Shown: positions 26,353 to 34,625 of the stretch, in pieces
Numbering within the stretch: position 1 is the stretch's first letter
Layout of the letters: the number at the start of each line of letters is the position of its first letter
NCBI GenBank assembly: GCA_029243485.1
Contig: JAQWRY010000086.1
Coordinates: 699,517-763,516, forward strand
Direction of reading: 5' to 3'
Length of the DNA: 64,000 nt
Origin: Candidatus Binatia bacterium
GTDB lineage: Bacteria; Desulfobacterota; Binatia; UBA12015
Made by a program: the position numbers and the translations under genes
The notes under the pieces: model-generated
Seen by the model: only the letters and a program-made list of their open reading frames with translations
What the model was told of the DNA's origin: nothing
The model's database searches: none

Positions 26353-27327
26353 ATGAAGACGCTGTTGTGCAAGGAGTTCGGTCCGCCCGAGAGCTTGGTG
26401 CTGGAAGATGTCGAGTCGCCGGAGGCGGGCCCCGGGCAGGTTGCCGTCGACGTCCGCGCCTGCGGGGTCAACTTTCCCGACGTCCTCATCATCCAGAACA
26501 AGTATCAGTTCAAACCTCCTCTCCCGTTCGCGCCCGGAGGCGAGATTTCGGGCGTGGTGAAGGAAGTCGGCGAGGGGGTCACCGGCTTGGTGGTCGGCGA
26601 TCGGATCCTCGCGTCGACCGGCTTCGGTGGGTTCGCAGAAGAGCTCGTGATCCCGGCGAGCCATGCGGTGCCGATTCCCGACTCGATGGACTTCCCGACG
26701 GCGGCCGCGTTCCTGATGACGTACGGCACGTCGTACTACGCGCTCAAGGATCGAGGTCAGATCCAGCCGGGCGAGAATCTCGTCGTTCTCGGCGCGGCCG
26801 GGGGCGTCGGCCTCTCGGCGTGTGAGCTTGGTAAGGCGATGGGCGCGCGCGTGATCGCGGCGGCGTCGAGCGATGAGAAGCTCGCGGTCTGTCGCGAGCA
26901 TGGTGCGGACGAGACGATCAACTACTCGACCGAGAAGCTGAAGGATCGGATTCGTGAACTCACCGGCGGCCAGGGAGCCGATGTCATCTACGATCCCGTC
27001 GGAGGCGACTACTCCGAGTCGGCGTTGCGCGCGATCGCCTGGGAAGGACGTTTTCTCGTGATCGGCTTCGCCGCCGGGGACATCCCGAAGATCCCGCTGA
27101 ACCTCACGCTCTTGAAGAGCTGTCAGATCGTCGGTGTCTTCTGGGGGGCGTTCGTCGGCCGCGAGCCCGAGCGAAACAAGCAGAACACGCGCGAACTCTT
27201 TGAGATGTTCGCGGCCGGCAAGGTGAAGCCCTACGTGTCGTCCTCGTATCCGCTGGCCGAGGCGGCCGGGGCGCTGGACGAGATCGGCGGGCGCCGGGCG
27301 AAGGGCAAGATCGTCGTCATCCCGTGA
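26353..27327 (+). CDS. Zinc-independent NADPH:quinone oxidoreductase (MDR superfamily)
   Basis: A 324-residue medium-chain dehydrogenase/reductase. It has the substrate-domain start RACGVNFPDVLIIQNKYQ, the block PGGEISGVVKEVGEGVTGL, the Rossmann motif VVLGAAGGVGLSACELGKAM and the middle DVIYDPVGGDYSESALRA. The structural zinc cysteines of alcohol dehydrogenases are absent, which places it with quinone oxidoreductases or enoyl reductases. It uses NADPH to reduce quinones or activated alkenes in the cytosol. Such genes are frequent near acyl-CoA catabolic clusters. No clear ribosome site is visible before the ATG. Confidence 0.9.
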   Translation: MKTLLCKEFGPPESLVLEDVESPEAGPGQVAVDVRACGVNFPDVLIIQNKYQFKPPLPFAPGGEISGVVKEVGEGVTGLVVGDRILASTGFGGFAEELVIPASHAVPIPDSMDFPTAAAFLMTYGTSYYALKDRGQIQPGENLVVLGAAGGVGLSACELGKAMGARVIAAASSDEKLAVCREHGADETINYSTEKLKDRIRELTGGQGADVIYDPVGGDYSESALRAIAWEGRFLVIGFAAGDIPKIPLNLTLLKSCQIVGVFWGAFVGREPERNKQNTRELFEMFAAGKVKPYVSSSYPLAEAAGALDEIGGRRAKGKIVVIP

Positions 27328-27339
27328 CGACCGCGTGAG

Positions 27340-27727
27340 GTCGCGTATCCCTGGAAGGGCTGGCTCGGCTGGGATTTCGTGGGCAAGGCGATGAAGGGTG
27401 CATCGGGTCGATCTTCGGTCGCGATTCGAGTTGAGCGGTCCGAACCGAGAGGCGACCGTTCGGAACTACGTGGAGTGGTTGGTCGACAAGAAGATCGACG
27501 CCGTTCTGTTCCCCGCGCAGGAAGAGCTCATGCACGTTCGCGAGGGTTTCGACGGCCCGCAGGGAGCGTTTCTGGAAGCGCTGAACCTCGGTAGGCCAGG
27601 CTTTCGGGAGGTCGCGGCCTACCGGGCCCCTCTTCGCCGAGTCTCTCTACCTCTGGTCGGATCCGGGGCTCGATCACGAGCTGCCGGTCTGGATCAACGG
27701 CTACCGGCTGTTTGCGCCCGCCTCGTA
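27340..27727 (+). pseudogene. C-terminal relic of a membrane glycosyltransferase-like protein
   Basis: Pieces in shifted frames give YPWKGWLGWDFVGKAMKG (about 27345), NREATVRNYVEWLVDKKIDA and VLFPAQEELMHVREGF (27440-27550), EALNLGRPGFREVAAY (27580), then LFAESLYLWSDPGLDHEL and VWINGYRLFAPAS to a stop at 27727. The pieces are in order and look like the soluble C-terminal part of a polytopic GT39-like protein. At least two frameshifts are needed, and the membrane region is missing. Confidence 0.45.
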
Positions 27728-27728
27728 G

Positions 27729-28133
27729 CTAGCGGGGGTTCGGGCCGACGAGCTTGAATTCCACGGTTCGGCCGTCGGGGTCGTTGGCGTAGACGGAGAT
27801 TCCGGGTCCCGTCGCGCCGTAGCGGTCGGCCGGGTCTCCGTGCGGGATCCCGCGTCGGTCCAGCTCTGCCACGAGCCCGCCTGCATCGCTCGACGCGATC
27901 TGCAGGCAGAAGTGATCGTAGAGGCTCTCGCCCGGGCCCGCCTCGGTTTTCCAGATTTTGCCGTCGACGATGTCGATGAGCGCCGACCCGGCCCGCAACT
28001 GGTAGAGCCCGATTTCCTTCTGGATCTTTTCCACGGCACACCCGAGCCCGTCTCGGTAGAACACGAGAAGCTCTTCGAGTCGGTCGGTGCGCAGAACGAT
28101 GTGGTCCAGCCCGCGAATGGGTATCGGCAACAT
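27729..28133 (-). CDS. VOC-family (glyoxalase/dioxygenase-fold) protein
   Basis: A 134-residue single VOC domain. The first half opens PIRGLDHIVLRTDRLEELLV (metal-ligand His in LDHIVL), continues GSALIDIVDG and DHFCLQIASSDAGGLVAEL (second module, His in DHFCL), and ends ISVYANDPDGRTVEFKLVG with the family Glu. It probably binds a divalent metal and acts on a small organic or thiol conjugate; the reaction is unknown. No signal peptide. It is divergent from the alpha/beta hydrolase at 28192 with only 58 bases between, so promoters must overlap. Confidence 0.85.
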   Translation of the reverse strand: MLPIPIRGLDHIVLRTDRLEELLVFYRDGLGCAVEKIQKEIGLYQLRAGSALIDIVDGKIWKTEAGPGESLYDHFCLQIASSDAGGLVAELDRRGIPHGDPADRYGATGPGISVYANDPDGRTVEFKLVGPNPR

Positions 28134-28191
28134 GAGGATCCCATTACACCCATTGATCTATGCGTCCAGACACCGCTAGCCTGCGCGGGTC

Positions 28192-29070
28192 ATGCCGAAG
28201 GCGCACGCAAATGGGATCGAGGTCCAATACGAGACGTTCGGAGATCGTGGCGCAGAGCCGCTTCTGATCCTCCGGGGGCTGTCGACTCAGCTCATCCACT
28301 GGGACCCCGACTTCTGCCGCGGTCTCGCGGACCGTGGGCACTTCGTAGTGATCTTCGACAATCGGGACGTCGGCGAGACGACCTGGTTCGATGAGGCCGG
28401 CGTCCCGGATCTCGGTGCGCTGATCGCGGGGGAGGAGATCGAACTCGCGTATCGCCTGGATGACATGGCCGACGACACAGTGGGCCTGATGGACGCCCTC
28501 GAGATCCAGACGGCCCACATCGCGGGAATCTCGATGGGTGGCATGATCGTTCAGACCGCCGCGGTGCGACACCCGTCGCGCGTCCGGAGCCTGACCTCGG
28601 TCATGTCGAGCACCGGCGGACCAGAGTTGCCGCCACCGTCGCCCGAGGCCATGCACGCGCTGATCGCGCCGGCGCCTGAAGAACGCGAGGCTTACGTGGC
28701 ACACACGGTGCAGACCCAGCGGGTGATCGGAAGTCCGGGCTTCCCGTTTGACGCGGCGAGAGAGGCCGACGTCGCGGGCCGGGCGTTCGATCGTGCTTTC
28801 CATCCGGCGGGGGCCGCCCGGCAGCTCGCCGCGGTGCAGGCGCAAGGAGACCGGCGCGAGAAGCTCCGCGCGCTCGATGTTCCGACGCTGGTGATCCACG
28901 GATCCGGCGATCCTCTGATCCCTCTCGCCCACGGTCAGGACACCGCCTCCGTGATCCCGGGGGCCGAGCTTCGGGTGATCGAAGGGATGGGGCACGATAT
29001 TCCCCGCGGGGCCCACGGCGAACTCATCGGTGCGATCGGTTCGCTCACCGCGCGGGTGGACGGCAGGTGA
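28192..29070 (+). CDS. Alpha/beta hydrolase
   Basis: A 292-residue protein of the canonical fold: start NGIEVQYETFGDRGAEPLL, oxyanion region LILRGLSTQLIHW, FDNRDVGETTWF, the nucleophile elbow IAGISMGGMIVQ, the acid in VIHGSGDPLIPL and the base in EGMGHDIPRG. The group includes aclacinomycin-methylesterase-like and lactone hydrolases; the substrate is unknown. Cytosolic. It is probably co-transcribed with the LLM oxidoreductase 103 bases downstream, as such hydrolase-LLM pairs are frequent in catabolic loci. Confidence 0.9.
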   Translation: MPKAHANGIEVQYETFGDRGAEPLLILRGLSTQLIHWDPDFCRGLADRGHFVVIFDNRDVGETTWFDEAGVPDLGALIAGEEIELAYRLDDMADDTVGLMDALEIQTAHIAGISMGGMIVQTAAVRHPSRVRSLTSVMSSTGGPELPPPSPEAMHALIAPAPEEREAYVAHTVQTQRVIGSPGFPFDAAREADVAGRAFDRAFHPAGAARQLAAVQAQGDRREKLRALDVPTLVIHGSGDPLIPLAHGQDTASVIPGAELRVIEGMGHDIPRGAHGELIGAIGSLTARVDGR

Positions 29071-29173
29071 ATCCGGTGGGCAGGATGGTCTTGCCTGATA
29101 TCGGGGTGCCCGGCAGACTGCGAAATCCTCGACCGCGGGTGCAAGAGTCGAGTTCACCACGAGGGAGAAGCGT

Positions 29174-30082
29174 ATGAAGCTCGGATTGTTCCTGCCGATG
29201 ATCGGGGAGGCTGAAAAGCTCCGGGATTTGCTGATCACCGGCGCGACCACGGCAGAAAAGGTCGGCTTTCATTCCTTGTGGTTCCCCGAGCACGTCGTTC
29301 TCGTGGACGAGGCGCGCTCGAGGTACCCCTACTCGGCCGATGGATCCCTCGGTCTCGGCGTACAAGCCGGGATGCTCGAGCCGTTCGCCGCGATTGCCAC
29401 CGCGGCGGCGGTGACAGAGCGAATCCGGCTCGGAACGGGCATCTGCCTAGTCCCGCAGAGGTCGCCGATCTACACCGCAAAGCAAGTCGCGGACTGCGAT
29501 GTGTTGTCCGGTGGGCGGATCGATTTCGGTGTCGGAATTGGCTGGCTCCGGGAGGAGTTCGATGCCCTTGGCGCCGACTTCGACGAGCGGGCCCACCTTT
29601 GCCGCGAGTATCTCGCCGCCATGAACTCGCTGTGGACCGACGAGGTGTCGCAGCATCAGGGCAATCTGCTCGTCATTCCGCCCGTGCGGATGTATCCGAA
29701 GCCGATCCAGAAGCCGCATCCGCCGATCATCTTCGGGGGCGAGAGCATGAACGCGCTGCGACGTGTCGCGGATCTCGGCCAGGGCTGGTTCGGGTTCCAC
29801 CTGGACCCGAAGGAGGCGGCGGAGCGTGTCCACGTTCTGAACGGCGTTCTCTCACAGCGCGGTAGACGGCCCGATTCGATCGAAGTGAGCGTCTCGCCGT
29901 ACCTGAAGCCGAACCGGGACGCGGAGTCGCTCGAGGCGTACGCCGCCGCGGGCGTCGACCAGGTGATCCTCATGGCCTTCGCTTCGGAGGTCGATGCGCT
30001 GCGCGACGAGATCGAGCAACTCGCGGGGAACCTGATGGACACCGCGACTCGCCTGCAGACGACGCCCCGTCCGCACCACTAG
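29174..30082 (+). CDS. LLM-class F420-dependent oxidoreductase
   Basis: A 302-residue luciferase-like TIM-barrel. Starts MKLGLFLPMIGEAEKLRDLL; has HSLWFPEHVVLVDEARSRYP, IRLGTGICLVPQRSPIYTAK, the glycine-rich RIDFGVGIGWLREEFDALG and PIQKPHPPIIFGGESMNALR. These match the TIGR03619-type F420 family, in which F420H2 is the hydride carrier. Substrate unknown. The ATG follows GAGGGAGAAG. Its paralogue at 25086 is distant, and a third, broken, member lies at 51100-51440. Confidence 0.9.
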   Translation: MKLGLFLPMIGEAEKLRDLLITGATTAEKVGFHSLWFPEHVVLVDEARSRYPYSADGSLGLGVQAGMLEPFAAIATAAAVTERIRLGTGICLVPQRSPIYTAKQVADCDVLSGGRIDFGVGIGWLREEFDALGADFDERAHLCREYLAAMNSLWTDEVSQHQGNLLVIPPVRMYPKPIQKPHPPIIFGGESMNALRRVADLGQGWFGFHLDPKEAAERVHVLNGVLSQRGRRPDSIEVSVSPYLKPNRDAESLEAYAAAGVDQVILMAFASEVDALRDEIEQLAGNLMDTATRLQTTPRPHH

Positions 30083-30102
30083 TCAGCGACCAGACGCGGC
30101 CG

Positions 30103-31113
30103 TTAGGCCGACGGGTCGATGATGAGCTTCACGGTGTCGGTCTGGTTCGAGAAGCTCTCGAAGACGTTCTGAACTTCGTCGAGCTTGTGCGGGCGGTGAA
30201 CCAGCGGACCGACATTGATTCTGCGTGACGCGATCGCGTCGAGAGCTTCCTCGAAGTCGTGCTGAGTGTAGGCAATCGACGGTAGGAGGGAGATGCCCCG
30301 GTTGAACCAGTGGCCGGGCGTCATCTCGGCGGGTGAGTGGTACGACGCGACCAACACGACGCGTCCTCCGACGCGGGCGAGATGCGCGGCGCGCTCGATC
30401 GACTCCGGTCGTCCGCTTGCCTCGAAGACCACCTCGGGGCCGCCGCGGGTGAGATCGCGGATTCGGTCGTCGGCTTGATCGTCCGAGGTGAACGCACCGA
30501 GCCCGAGAGCATGGGCGCCCGCGACGCGATGAGGGCGTGAGTCCGTGCCGAACACGAGTGCGCCCTTCTGGCGTGCGATGAGACCGGCGAAGAGGCCGAG
30601 CGGTCCGAGGCCGAGAACGCCGACCCGCGTCCCGGGCTTTACATCGGCGAGTTCGACCGCATGCCATGCGACGGCCAGTGGCTCGACGAGGGCGCCGAGC
30701 TGCGCTTCGAGCATTCCGGGCAAGCGTCGGAGCGAGCTCGCCGGCGCGGTGACGAGTTCTGCGAGTCCGCCCGCGCCGCCGCCACAGCCCATCATCGCAG
30801 AGAGCCCGGGCCCGCAGAGGTTCGCCTTCCCACTCGTGCAGAGCTCGCAGCGGCCGCAGTACGGGATTGGAAGCACGGCGGCTCGGTCCCCGGCGGTCCA
30901 TTCGCGGACGCCTCGCCCGACTTCGACCACGGTACCGGCGAGCTCATGCCCCAGGATTGCGCCGTCTGGGAGGAGGCGACTGCTGTAGATACTGTGGTCG
31001 GTTCCGCAGAGTCCGCATGCGGACACCGACAAAACGACCGTATTCGGCTCGGGAACCGGGTCGGGGACCGTCTCGACGGAGAATCGCCCGCCGCTGAGAA
31101 TAGCTGCTCGCAT
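30103..31113 (-). CDS. Zinc-dependent alcohol dehydrogenase-like (MDR) protein
   Basis: A 336-residue zinc MDR. The catalytic-zinc region SACGLCGTDHSIYSS and GHELAGTVVEVG, and the structural-zinc cluster PYCGRCELCTSGKANLC, are intact. The Rossmann motif is VGVLGLGPLGLFAGLIARQK. It resembles threonine/sorbitol-dehydrogenase-type enzymes oxidising a secondary alcohol with NAD(P). I chose the ATG at 31113, where the conserved MRAAILSGG begins; a longer frame adds 11 residues. It is convergent with the LLM gene, only 20 bases apart. Confidence 0.9.
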   Translation of the reverse strand: MRAAILSGGRFSVETVPDPVPEPNTVVLSVSACGLCGTDHSIYSSRLLPDGAILGHELAGTVVEVGRGVREWTAGDRAAVLPIPYCGRCELCTSGKANLCGPGLSAMMGCGGGAGGLAELVTAPASSLRRLPGMLEAQLGALVEPLAVAWHAVELADVKPGTRVGVLGLGPLGLFAGLIARQKGALVFGTDSRPHRVAGAHALGLGAFTSDDQADDRIRDLTRGGPEVVFEASGRPESIERAAHLARVGGRVVLVASYHSPAEMTPGHWFNRGISLLPSIAYTQHDFEEALDAIASRRINVGPLVHRPHKLDEVQNVFESFSNQTDTVKLIIDPSA

Positions 31114-31288
31114 GGGAAGGTCGGTTCGTCCATACTCTCCTGCCACTCACTCTTCCAGCGCCTCGCCCAACGACTGCTCCAACAACCCCCGAGAAACGAA
31201 CGATGCCCAGGCCCCGCGTCCGTCTCATCAGCCGACGGTTTTCTTTTTTGCCATTGACGTCCCGGATCCTTAGAATCTGAGTCTCCTG

Positions 31289-31963
31289 ATGCGGAATGTC
31301 ATGAAGCTCGGGCTCCTGGCCCTGTTGGGGGTGGCGTTCGTGTTCGGGGCGCGATTGCTGGGGCTGGACGAGTTGCTGACTCTGGATGGGATGCGCAGCT
31401 GGGTGGACTCCTGGGGCAACCTCGGGCCGGTTGCATTCATCGGGATCTGTACCCTCGGGATCGTGCTCTATCTCCCCGAGAGCTTGCTGCTCACCTTCGG
31501 CGGCGCCTTGTTCGGCGGCTGGCCTGCCTTCGTCTACGGGTGGATTGCGACCGTCATCGGCACGACCGCGACATTTCTCATCGCGCGGTATCTGGCGCGA
31601 GACTACGTCCAGCGCACGTTCGTCGAGAAGAGCGACTGGTTCGGGCGACTGGACGCGCGGTTCTCGCAGAACGGGTTTATCTGGGTCTTTCTGCTCCGCA
31701 CCGTTCTCGGCCTGGCGCCCCCTCTGAATTGGGCGGTCGGCGCGACCAGCGTCCCCTTCGGCAGCTACGCCGCGGGGACCGCTCTCGGCGTGATTCCGAA
31801 CGTGGCCGTCTTCGTCTACTTCGGGGGCTCCGTAGCCGTGGCGATCGAGAACGGAGACTGGCTGACCCCGCAGGTCCTGATACCTGCCGGCCTGGTGGCA
31901 GGTTTCCTCGTCGTGGGTGTGCTCGTGGGCCGACGACTCCTCAGCGAAGACGAGGCGTCGTAG
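31289..31963 (+). CDS. TVP38/TMEM64 (VTT-domain) membrane protein
   Basis: A 224-residue polytopic membrane protein. The VTT signature is LPESLLLTFGGALFGGWPAF, then the later LLRTVLGLAPPLNWAVGATS and a last helix before a short charged tail. Its layout matches the protein at 6162 closely, including the L-APP-x-NWAV block, so the two are paralogues. Probable lipid-related transport or scrambling is known only for relatives. Upstream 31114-31288 holds no gene; the plus-strand promoter must lie there. Confidence 0.85.
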   Translation: MRNVMKLGLLALLGVAFVFGARLLGLDELLTLDGMRSWVDSWGNLGPVAFIGICTLGIVLYLPESLLLTFGGALFGGWPAFVYGWIATVIGTTATFLIARYLARDYVQRTFVEKSDWFGRLDARFSQNGFIWVFLLRTVLGLAPPLNWAVGATSVPFGSYAAGTALGVIPNVAVFVYFGGSVAVAIENGDWLTPQVLIPAGLVAGFLVVGVLVGRRLLSEDEAS

Positions 31964-32323
31964 CAGGTTGTTGAAGAGCTCCGGACCGAGTGAGGTCCGC
32001 CGGTTGCCCATCGGGGCGGTCGGGCGTGCCGCATCGATCCATTTCCGCGTACGGCTCTCGATTTGGGCAGTCGGAACGGGCCCGGTAGGGAGCTCCAGCC
32101 GCGCGCGCTCACAGCCGTATGTGCCGAGCAGGGCTGCGGCCACCAGCGCTCTGCCGGCGGAGGGGAAGGACCGGATTCGCCTGGATGCCATGCCAAAGGG
32201 AGGGTCATCAATTCGACGGTGTGGCATGATTCTGACAGGGGGCGGAAAGGTTTGCCGCCTGGTCCTTCGGTATCGCCTCCAAGTTCTTTAGCGATTTCGG
32301 GCTCTGACCCTCCTGTTCCAAGT
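31964..32323. other. Non-coding region upstream of fliA
   Basis: I see no convincing gene. A minus-strand frame starting near 32191 has a signal-like start (GRALVAAALLGTYGCE, lipobox-like) but continues without a sensible end into the antisense of the VTT gene, so I do not call it. The strand composition is like the neighbours. Confidence 0.5.
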
Positions 32324-32339
32324 TGGAACGGATCTGGCT
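32324..32339 (+). promoter_or_regulatory. Candidate sigma-54 promoter for fliA
   Basis: TGGAACGGATCTGGCT matches the -24/-12 consensus TGGCACGNNNNTTGCW at GG, ACG, the first T of TTGC, GC and the final T, with correct spacing. Two mismatches (A for C; G for T). Transcription would begin about 32350, some 95 bases before the fliA ATG. Sigma-54 control of middle flagellar genes is known in several lineages. Confidence 0.4.
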
Positions 32340-32443
32340 TTGTGTGCCGGTGGGGACCGCATGGGGACGGTCCTATGACCATTGAGGCGCCAGAGCCCGG
32401 ACGGAGTCCGCCACCCAGGCTCGGCGCAGGATAGGAGAGGACG

Positions 32444-33391
32444 ATGCGGGCAACGGCTTCGGCACGAGGAATGACGGCGATGGCGACCACGAGTGAGGCG
32501 GTCATCGGCTCGATTGCGGCTTCGACACACGCGGAGCGAACGGGCAGCAACGCCCGCAAGGCCCACGCTGGCACGCGAGGGAGTACCCGCTCGAATGCCA
32601 CGGCCACCCGCGGCGAGCCCAAGCGCGCCTCCACGCGAGCGACGTCCGCGAAGGCGAAAACCGCCATTCACTACCCGGAAGAAGAAGTGAAGAACCACCT
32701 GCCGCTGGTCCGCCAGGTCGTCCAGCGCATGCTTGCTCGTAAGCCCCCCGAGATCCCGACCGAGGACCTCATAAGCTGGGGTACCATCGGCCTTCTTGAC
32801 GCAATGCGTAAGTACGATTCGAAGCGCGAAGCCTCCTTCGCCACGTATGCGCAGTACCGGATCCGCGGCTCGATTCTGGACTTCCTCCGCCGCTGCGACT
32901 GGTTGCCGCGGAGCATCCGTCAGAAGTCGCACGACATGGAGGCCGCGACCCTGCGCCTCGAGCGCCGCTTCGGACGCCCCCCGGGCGACGAGGAAATCGC
33001 CAAGGAGATGGACCTCTCCCTCGGCGAGTACGCGAGCACGGTCGCGGCGCTCGGATCGTCCACGATGATCGCCCCCGGCGATCTGGCCTTCGGCCGCGGG
33101 GAGGAAGTTCTGACCGATGACCACGAGTTCTCGGACTCGGGCGATCACGGTCCCATGAAGAACGTACTCCAAAAGGAGCGCGTCGTGATCCTCGGCCGGG
33201 CCATCGAAGCCCTGCCCGAGAAGGAACGGATCGTCGTCTCGTTGTACTACTCCGAGGGCCTTACGATGAGGGAGATGGCGGATGCCATGCACCTGACCGA
33301 GGGCCGGATTTCGCAGCTCCACAGCCAGGCCATGGGCCGTCTGCGCAAGGTTCTGGCCGACACTCGGCCGGAGATCGCCTTCGATAACTGA
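32444..33391 (+). CDS. fliA: RNA polymerase sigma-28 factor (FliA/WhiG type)
   Basis: A 315-residue group-3 sigma factor. Region 2 begins near residue 78 (VKNHLPLVRQVVQRMLAR) and contains EDLISWGTIGLLDAMRKYD and the -10 contact region FATYAQYRIRGSILDFLR; region 3 and region 4 follow with LPEKERIVVSLYYSEGLTMR and TEGRISQLHSQAMGRLRK. The Y-S-EGLTMREM and GRISQLHSQA phrases are typical of FliA. An N-terminal extension of about 75 residues, rich in Ala, Ser, Thr and Arg, is absent from typical 240-residue FliA. The first ATG has a GGAGAGGA ribosome site; internal starts at codons 10 and 13 would only shorten the extension. It directs late flagellar or motility genes. An anti-sigma factor gene follows. 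Confidence 0.85.
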   Translation: MRATASARGMTAMATTSEAVIGSIAASTHAERTGSNARKAHAGTRGSTRSNATATRGEPKRASTRATSAKAKTAIHYPEEEVKNHLPLVRQVVQRMLARKPPEIPTEDLISWGTIGLLDAMRKYDSKREASFATYAQYRIRGSILDFLRRCDWLPRSIRQKSHDMEAATLRLERRFGRPPGDEEIAKEMDLSLGEYASTVAALGSSTMIAPGDLAFGRGEEVLTDDHEFSDSGDHGPMKNVLQKERVVILGRAIEALPEKERIVVSLYYSEGLTMREMADAMHLTEGRISQLHSQAMGRLRKVLADTRPEIAFDN

Positions 33392-33402
33392 GAATTCGGA
33401 CT

Positions 33403-33426
33403 GCCTGGGCCAGATATGGCCCAGGC
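33403..33426 (+). terminator. Strong hairpin between fliA and flgM
   Basis: GCCTGGGCCA (33403-33412) pairs perfectly with TGGCCCAGGC (33417-33426) over a GATA tetraloop, twelve bases after the fliA stop. No run of T follows, so it may be a leaky terminator, an mRNA-stabilising or processing site, setting the sigma to anti-sigma ratio. Confidence 0.55.
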
Positions 33427-33477
33427 GTCTCTCCAAATAGAGCGTCGCCGCGCTAAACTTGTCTCGGTTTCCGACCG

Positions 33478-33726
33478 ATGAAGCTTGAGATGCGCACGCG
33501 GCGTACAGAATTGTCCGGCTGGCAAGACCCTGAAAACGAGAGCTGCGAGTCCGCCACGGACCGGCCCCCGGAGAACGCCCTGGAGGCTGCCGCGGCCCGT
33601 GCCGTTCGGGTCGGAGAGCTCCGCCGTGCCCTGGCTGCCGGGACCTATCGCCCCGATGCCGGGAAGGTCGCTCAGGCCCTCCTGAAGTCCCTCACGCGTC
33701 TCGCCCTCTTCGGCGACGACCACTGA
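33478..33726 (+). CDS. flgM: FlgM-like anti-sigma-28 factor
   Basis: An 82-residue protein. The C-terminal half ARAVRVGELRRALAAGTYRP followed by DAGKVAQALLKSL matches the FlgM sigma-binding segment, where V-x-x-L-R-x-x-I/L-x-x-G-x-Y is conserved. The N-terminal half is charged and likely disordered, also as in FlgM. It would bind FliA until exported through the flagellar hook. Its place directly after fliA supports the call. No hook or export gene is in the window, so the usual release mechanism cannot be confirmed. Confidence 0.65.
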   Translation: MKLEMRTRRTELSGWQDPENESCESATDRPPENALEAAAARAVRVGELRRALAAGTYRPDAGKVAQALLKSLTRLALFGDDH

Positions 33727-33773
33727 ATCTCCCCGCCTTGCGTGGCGGGTAAGGCGACGGTAGCCGGAGAGGA

Positions 33774-34625
33774 ATGGCCGGTTCCGATAGATTTCTCGTG
33801 GGTTGCGCGCAGATGTGCGTCTCCGACGACAAGAACCGGAACCTGAGCGCCGCCGAACGGCTCGTCTCTGATGCGGCTCGTCGCGGCGCCCGGCTGGTCG
33901 TACTGCCCGAGATGTTTCTGTGGCGGGGCCCGGAGAACGACATTCCGGCAGCAGCGGAGACCCTCGACGGTCCGTCGGTCGCTCGCCTGGCCGCCCTCGC
34001 CCAGAGTACGAGTGTCACCCTGGTCGCCGGCTCGTTCTACGAGCGCTGCGCGAGTGGTGGCCTGCCGTTCAACACGACGGTGGTGTTCGGCCCCGACGGG
34101 GGCCGGCTCGGAGTCTATCGCAAGATTCATCTCTTCGACGTTTCGATTCCGGGCCGGGTCGAGGCTCGTGAATCGGACCGGATGCGCGCGGGGGACGACG
34201 TCACCTGCGTCGACACGCCGCTCGGTCGGCTCGGCCTCAGCATCTGTTACGACCTGCGGTTCCCGGAGCTCTACCGCCGGCTCGCCGGCGACGGTGCGAC
34301 GATGGTCTGCGTACCGTCTGCATTCACGCACGCGACGGGCGCGGCGCACTGGGAAGTTCTGCTCCGCGCCCGCGCGATCGAAAATCAGATCTACGTGATC
34401 GCGCCCAATCAGGTCGGACCGACGAAGGACGGCCCCCAGGTGTGGGGAGGATCGTCCATCATCGATCCCTGGGGTGCAGTGCTCGCGCGCGCGTCCGACG
34501 TCGAGACCGTCATCACCGCGGAGATCGACCCGCAGCACCAGGCCGACGTTCGCGCCGGGCTCCCGTGCGCGCAGCACGCCCGACTCACGTCGGGTGGAGA
34601 ATTGAAAAATCGTGTCGCTTCGTGA
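33774..34625 (+). CDS. Nit1-type carbon-nitrogen hydrolase (deaminated glutathione amidase-like)
   Basis: A 283-residue nitrilase-superfamily amidase. The triad is intact: E46 in LVVLPEMFLW, K117 in GVYRKIHLFD and C158 in LGLSICYDLRFPELY. The YRKIHLFDVSIPG block and HWEVLLRARAIENQIYV match the Nit1/Nit2 branch, which repairs deaminated glutathione or omega-amides. Cytosolic. Its last 14 bases overlap the GTG start of moeA, so the two are likely co-transcribed, though no functional link is known. Confidence 0.9.
   Translation: MAGSDRFLVGCAQMCVSDDKNRNLSAAERLVSDAARRGARLVVLPEMFLWRGPENDIPAAAETLDGPSVARLAALAQSTSVTLVAGSFYERCASGGLPFNTTVVFGPDGGRLGVYRKIHLFDVSIPGRVEARESDRMRAGDDVTCVDTPLGRLGLSICYDLRFPELYRRLAGDGATMVCVPSAFTHATGAAHWEVLLRARAIENQIYVIAPNQVGPTKDGPQVWGGSSIIDPWGAVLARASDVETVITAEIDPQHQADVRAGLPCAQHARLTSGGELKNRVAS

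Noticed and set aside
31970..32191. A lipobox-like minus-strand ORF before fliA
   Set aside because: The start looks like a lipoprotein signal, but the frame has no native end and continues antisense through the VTT gene.
32222..32237. A second sigma-54-like site (TGGCATGATTCTGACA)
   Set aside because: The GG is correct but the -12 GC is missing; the site at 32324 fits better.
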